Positions 4,620-6,931 of a stretch of DNA of 6,931 nt are shown here, piece by piece (positions within the stretch are counted from its first letter, which is position 1; every line of letters begins with the position of its first letter). The DNA comes from Candidatus Staskawiczbacteria bacterium (GTDB lineage: Bacteria > Patescibacteriota > Minisyncoccia > Minisyncoccales > Staskawiczbacteraceae). The notes beneath the pieces were generated by a model. It did no database searches and was not told where the DNA came from. It saw only the letters and a list, made by a program, of their open reading frames with translations. The DNA is taken from positions 1-6,931 of the forward strand of contig CAIWKF010000099.1 in NCBI GenBank assembly GCA_903913175.1, given 5' to 3'. The translations under genes and the position numbers were made by a program.

Positions 4620-6764
4620 ATGACAATAAATAAAGAAGAGAGTAAAATAACAAAACAAGAAAATAAAATAACAAAAGTTTTAAAAAGAGATGGCAGGGTC
4701 GTAGAATTTGAAATAGATAAAATTATAGATGCGGTGCATAAAGCCATTACTTCTGTGGGGCATGGAAATGGCATAGAATCAAAAAAAGTTGCTACCAGAG
4801 TTTTTGATGTTTTAAATAGAAGATTTAAAAAAGATGAAATCCCAAGCATTGAGCAAATTCAAGACATTGTAGAAGAAGTTTTAATTTTAGAAGGTTTAGC
4901 TGAAGAAGCTAGATCCTATATTCTTTACAGAGAACAAAGAAGAAAAGTTAGAGATTTAGGAACTGCGGTAGATGAATCTTCAGAAAAAGTAGACAGCTAC
5001 TTAAAAGAGCTTGATTGGCAAGTAAAAGAAAATGCCAATATGACATTTTCTTTGCAAGGCTTAAACCAATATGTTGGTTCTTATATTTCAAAAAAATATT
5101 GGCTAAATAAAATTTATCCTAAAGAAATTAGAGATGCAGCTTTTGCTGAAGATTTTCATATTCACAATTTAGAACTTTTAGCTCCTTATTGTGCTGGCTG
5201 GGATTTATATGATTTTTTGGTAAAAGGTTTTGGCGGAGTTCCAGGAAAAATTGAATGTAAACCACCAAAACATTTTAGAACCGCGCTTGGTCAATTGGTA
5301 AATGTGCTTTTTACTTTACAGGGTGAAATAGCTGGGGCAAATGCAATTTCTAACTTTGATACTTTGCTTGCTCCATTTATAAGATATGATGGTTTAACCT
5401 ACAAACAAGTAAAGCAATCAATGCAAGAATTTTTATTTAATTGTATGGTGCCAACTAGAGTAGGTTTTCAAACACCATTTTTAAATGTATCGCTAGATGT
5501 AAAACCACCAGCATTTTTAGCTAAAATGCCAATTATTATTGGGGGTGAAGTGCAAAATGAAACTTACGGAGAATTTCAAGAAGAAATGAATATGTTTATT
5601 AAAGCTTTTTATGAAGGCTTAATGGAAGGTGATGCCAAAGGTAGACCATTTACTTTTCCAATTCCTACGGTTTCTATTGGCAAAGATTTTGATTGGGATA
5701 ACAAAAATTTAGATTCTTTGTGGGAGGCCACAGCTAAATATGGCATAAATTATTTTTCAAACTTTGTGCAGTCAGATATGAGCCCAGATGATGCAAGAAG
5801 CATGTGTTGCAGGCTTAGATTAGACAATAGAGAATTATATAAAAGAGGAGGAGGTTTATTTGGCTCAAGCCCAAAAACAGGTTCAATTGGCGTAGTTACA
5901 ATTAACTTACCAAGAATTGGATATTTATCAAAAACTAAAAAAGAATTTTTTGAAAGACTAGAAAAGTTAATGGACTTAGCCAAAGAAAGTTTAGAAATTA
6001 AGAGAAAAGCACTAGACAACTTTATGGACAAAGGTTTATACCCTTTTTCAAGGCATTATTTGTCAGATGTTAAAAAAATGCGAGACACTTATTTTGGTAA
6101 CCACTTTTCTACAATTGGTTTAATTGGCATGAATGAAACTTTGCTTAATTTTATGGGTGTTGGCATTGCTGATAAAAGTGGTAGAAAGTTTGCTTTAGAA
6201 ATTATGGATTTTATGCGAGGCGTTATGGTAAAATTTCAAGAAGAAACTGGAAATTTATATAACCTTGAAGCTACTCCAGGAGAAGGCACTGCTTACCGCC
6301 ACGCCAGAGCAGATAAAGAAAAGTACCCAGACATTATTACTGCTGGTACCAAAGAAAATCCATATTATACAAACTCAACTCATTTACCAGTAAATTTTAC
6401 AGATGACCCTTTTGAAGCTCTAGAACTTCAAGATGAATTACAAACAAAATATACAGGTGGGACTGTTTTACATTTATTTATTGGTGAAAAAATTTCAGAT
6501 CCAAATATGGCAAAAGAATTAGTTAGAAAAGTTTTTAGTAAATTTCATTTGCCATATATAACCTTAACCCCAACATTTTCCATTTGCCCAACTCATGGCT
6601 ACATTTCTGGTGAACATTTTGAATGTCCACAGTGCACCATAAAACAACCGTGTGAAGTTTATTCGCGCGTAGTGGGTTATATTAGACCAGTCCAACAATG
6701 GAACAACGGTAAAAAACAGGAATTTTCTGATCGTAAAGAATATCAAATGCCAAATTTAAAATAA
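4620..6764 (+). CDS. nrdD: Anaerobic (class III) ribonucleoside-triphosphate reductase, Thermotoga-like
   Basis: This 714-residue glycyl-radical enzyme reduces ribonucleoside triphosphates to deoxy forms in the cytoplasm without oxygen. An ATP-cone (about 17-110, KVLKRDGRVVEF onward) serves allosteric control. The catalytic barrel contains FHIHNLELLAPYC (179-191), NCMVPTRVGFQTPF (274-287) and SMCCRLRLD (394-402). At the C-terminus is a metal site of C656, H659, C669 and C672 (CPTHG, then CPQC; C678 is extra). The glycyl-radical motif RVVGY follows, with G686 as the radical residue, then RPVQQWNNGK. The length is normal and nothing is broken. The MCC pair and RVGFQTPF resemble the Thermotoga maritima enzyme more than the E. 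coli/T4 type. The activase NrdG, which must install the radical, is not encoded in the window. The ATG at 4620 has no proper Shine-Dalgarno: AAAGG at 4594-4598 is 21 nt away, though 9 nt from an in-frame ATT at 4608. The gene is followed after 26 bp by an insertion sequence. Confidence 0.97.
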   Translation: MTINKEESKITKQENKITKVLKRDGRVVEFEIDKIIDAVHKAITSVGHGNGIESKKVATRVFDVLNRRFKKDEIPSIEQIQDIVEEVLILEGLAEEARSYILYREQRRKVRDLGTAVDESSEKVDSYLKELDWQVKENANMTFSLQGLNQYVGSYISKKYWLNKIYPKEIRDAAFAEDFHIHNLELLAPYCAGWDLYDFLVKGFGGVPGKIECKPPKHFRTALGQLVNVLFTLQGEIAGANAISNFDTLLAPFIRYDGLTYKQVKQSMQEFLFNCMVPTRVGFQTPFLNVSLDVKPPAFLAKMPIIIGGEVQNETYGEFQEEMNMFIKAFYEGLMEGDAKGRPFTFPIPTVSIGKDFDWDNKNLDSLWEATAKYGINYFSNFVQSDMSPDDARSMCCRLRLDNRELYKRGGGLFGSSPKTGSIGVVTINLPRIGYLSKTKKEFFERLEKLMDLAKESLEIKRKALDNFMDKGLYPFSRHYLSDVKKMRDTYFGNHFSTIGLIGMNETLLNFMGVGIADKSGRKFALEIMDFMRGVMVKFQEETGNLYNLEATPGEGTAYRHARADKEKYPDIITAGTKENPYYTNSTHLPVNFTDDPFEALELQDELQTKYTGGTVLHLFIGEKISDPNMAKELVRKVFSKFHLPYITLTPTFSICPTHGYISGEHFECPQCTIKQPCEVYSRVVGYIRPVQQWNNGKKQEFSDRKEYQMPNLK

Positions 6765-6803
6765 AAAACATAAAAAAAGCTTCTTAATAATGATCTGTAC
6801 CCC

Positions 6804-6833
6804 AAAAAGTGGACACGAAAGTGTCTGCTTTTT
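6804..6833 (+). terminator. Hairpin with U-tract at the IS left end (terminator-like)
   Basis: AAAAAGTGGACAC (6804-6816) pairs with GTGTCTGCTTTTT (6821-6833) through 13 consecutive pairs, two of them G-U, closed by a GAAA tetraloop. It would stop transcripts leaving nrdD, for which no other terminator is seen. It would also shield the transposase genes from incoming transcription, a known property of many insertion-sequence ends. Confidence 0.6.
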
Positions 6834-6860
6834 GTATTTGGAAGGTAGATAAGGTAGAAT
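6832..6860 (+). promoter_or_regulatory. Weak candidate promoter for the IS transposase genes
   Basis: TTGTAT (6832-6837) and TAGAAT (6855-6860) are spaced by 17 bp, just after the terminal hairpin and 33 bp before the OrfA-like ATG. Both hexamers deviate from consensus, so this is only a plausible candidate. Confidence 0.3.
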
Positions 6861-6893
6861 AATTATCATTAATACAAACAACCAAAAAATAAT

Positions 6894-6931
6894 ATGAGTA
6901 AAAGAAGATTCACACAAGAACAAGTTAAAGA
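6894..6931 (+). CDS. N-terminus of an IS3-type OrfA-like protein (runs off the window)
   Basis: The ATG at 6894 opens a frame encoding MSKRRFTQEQVK before the window ends. Short basic starts with an RFT-x-E-Q/E pattern are common in IS3-family OrfA proteins, which carry a helix-turn-helix and recognise the element's ends. The position about 100 bp inside the terminal repeat fits. No Shine-Dalgarno is evident. Only 12 residues are visible, so the family rests mainly on the adjoining terminal sequence. Confidence 0.65.
   Translation, partial: MSKRRFTQEQVK

Larger units (their letters stand above)
6791..6931 (+). mobile_element. Left end of an IS3-like insertion sequence (truncated by window)
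   Basis: A terminal sequence starting TGATCTGTACCCC and continuing AAAAAGTGGACAC resembles IS3-family terminal inverted repeats, which typically begin with TG and carry a CCCCAAAAAGTNGGACA-like core. About 100 bp further on is an OrfA-like start (MSKRRFTQEQVK). The true outer base could be at 6791 or a few bases later. The right end, target duplication and OrfB lie outside the window, so the element may or may not be intact. Confidence 0.75.

Noticed and set aside
1735..6764. Alternative genetic code (UGA as glycine or tryptophan)
   Set aside because: The two long genes contain no in-frame TGA and use GGN for glycine and TGG for tryptophan, with full-length products under the standard code. 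This speaks against the UGA-recoded lineages.

Overview
The window is AT-rich and uses the standard genetic code: the two long genes contain no in-frame TGA, and every complete gene stops with TAA or TAG. Its content suggests a small-genome, fermentative anaerobe. It carries a ClpB-type disaggregase under an HrcA/CIRCE element, an oxygen-sensitive class III ribonucleotide reductase of the Thermotoga-like type, several short orphan genes, and insertion-sequence ends on both sides. I would guess a Candidate Phyla Radiation (Patescibacteria) genome, but that is inference from style, not from a marker gene.

Layout. Positions 1-127 look like the right end of an insertion sequence: a short open C-terminus, then two adjacent 26-bp repeats. 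Positions 149-344 form a small transcription unit with a 30-codon ORF and an intrinsic terminator. The RNA can fold into mutually exclusive stems like those of a ribosome-controlled attenuator, and the ORF carries an aromatic run (IWYFSFYF). An orphan 137-residue gene with a strong Shine-Dalgarno follows (403-816) and ends at its own terminator. On the minus strand are two small two-helix membrane proteins (1318-1521, then 903-1235). They are driven from a near-consensus promoter at 1566-1594, with a terminator between them.

The 1560-1735 region is a compact control region. The minus-strand promoter lies back to back with a plus-strand promoter whose -10 touches a perfect CIRCE (TTAGCACTC-N9-GAGTGCTAA), and a second good promoter sits just before the large gene. 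That gene (1735-4455) encodes a 906-residue Hsp100 ATPase. It has the long ClpB middle domain and also a ClpC-length loop with an LGF tripeptide, the hallmark of ClpP-binding unfoldases. This mixed architecture is one of the two most interesting signals in the window; the other is the attenuator-like leader.

From 4529 a separate promoter drives nrdD (4620-6764), with ATP-cone, Cys-rich zinc site and glycyl-radical motif RVVGY. Its activase gene nrdG is not in the window. Instead, 26 bp after the nrdD stop begins an IS3-like element (from about 6791), with a terminal hairpin and the first codons of an OrfA-like protein running off the end.

Together the core is a heat-shock/proteostasis gene and an anaerobic DNA-precursor gene, each in its own transcription unit, in a stretch bounded by two unrelated insertion-sequence ends.
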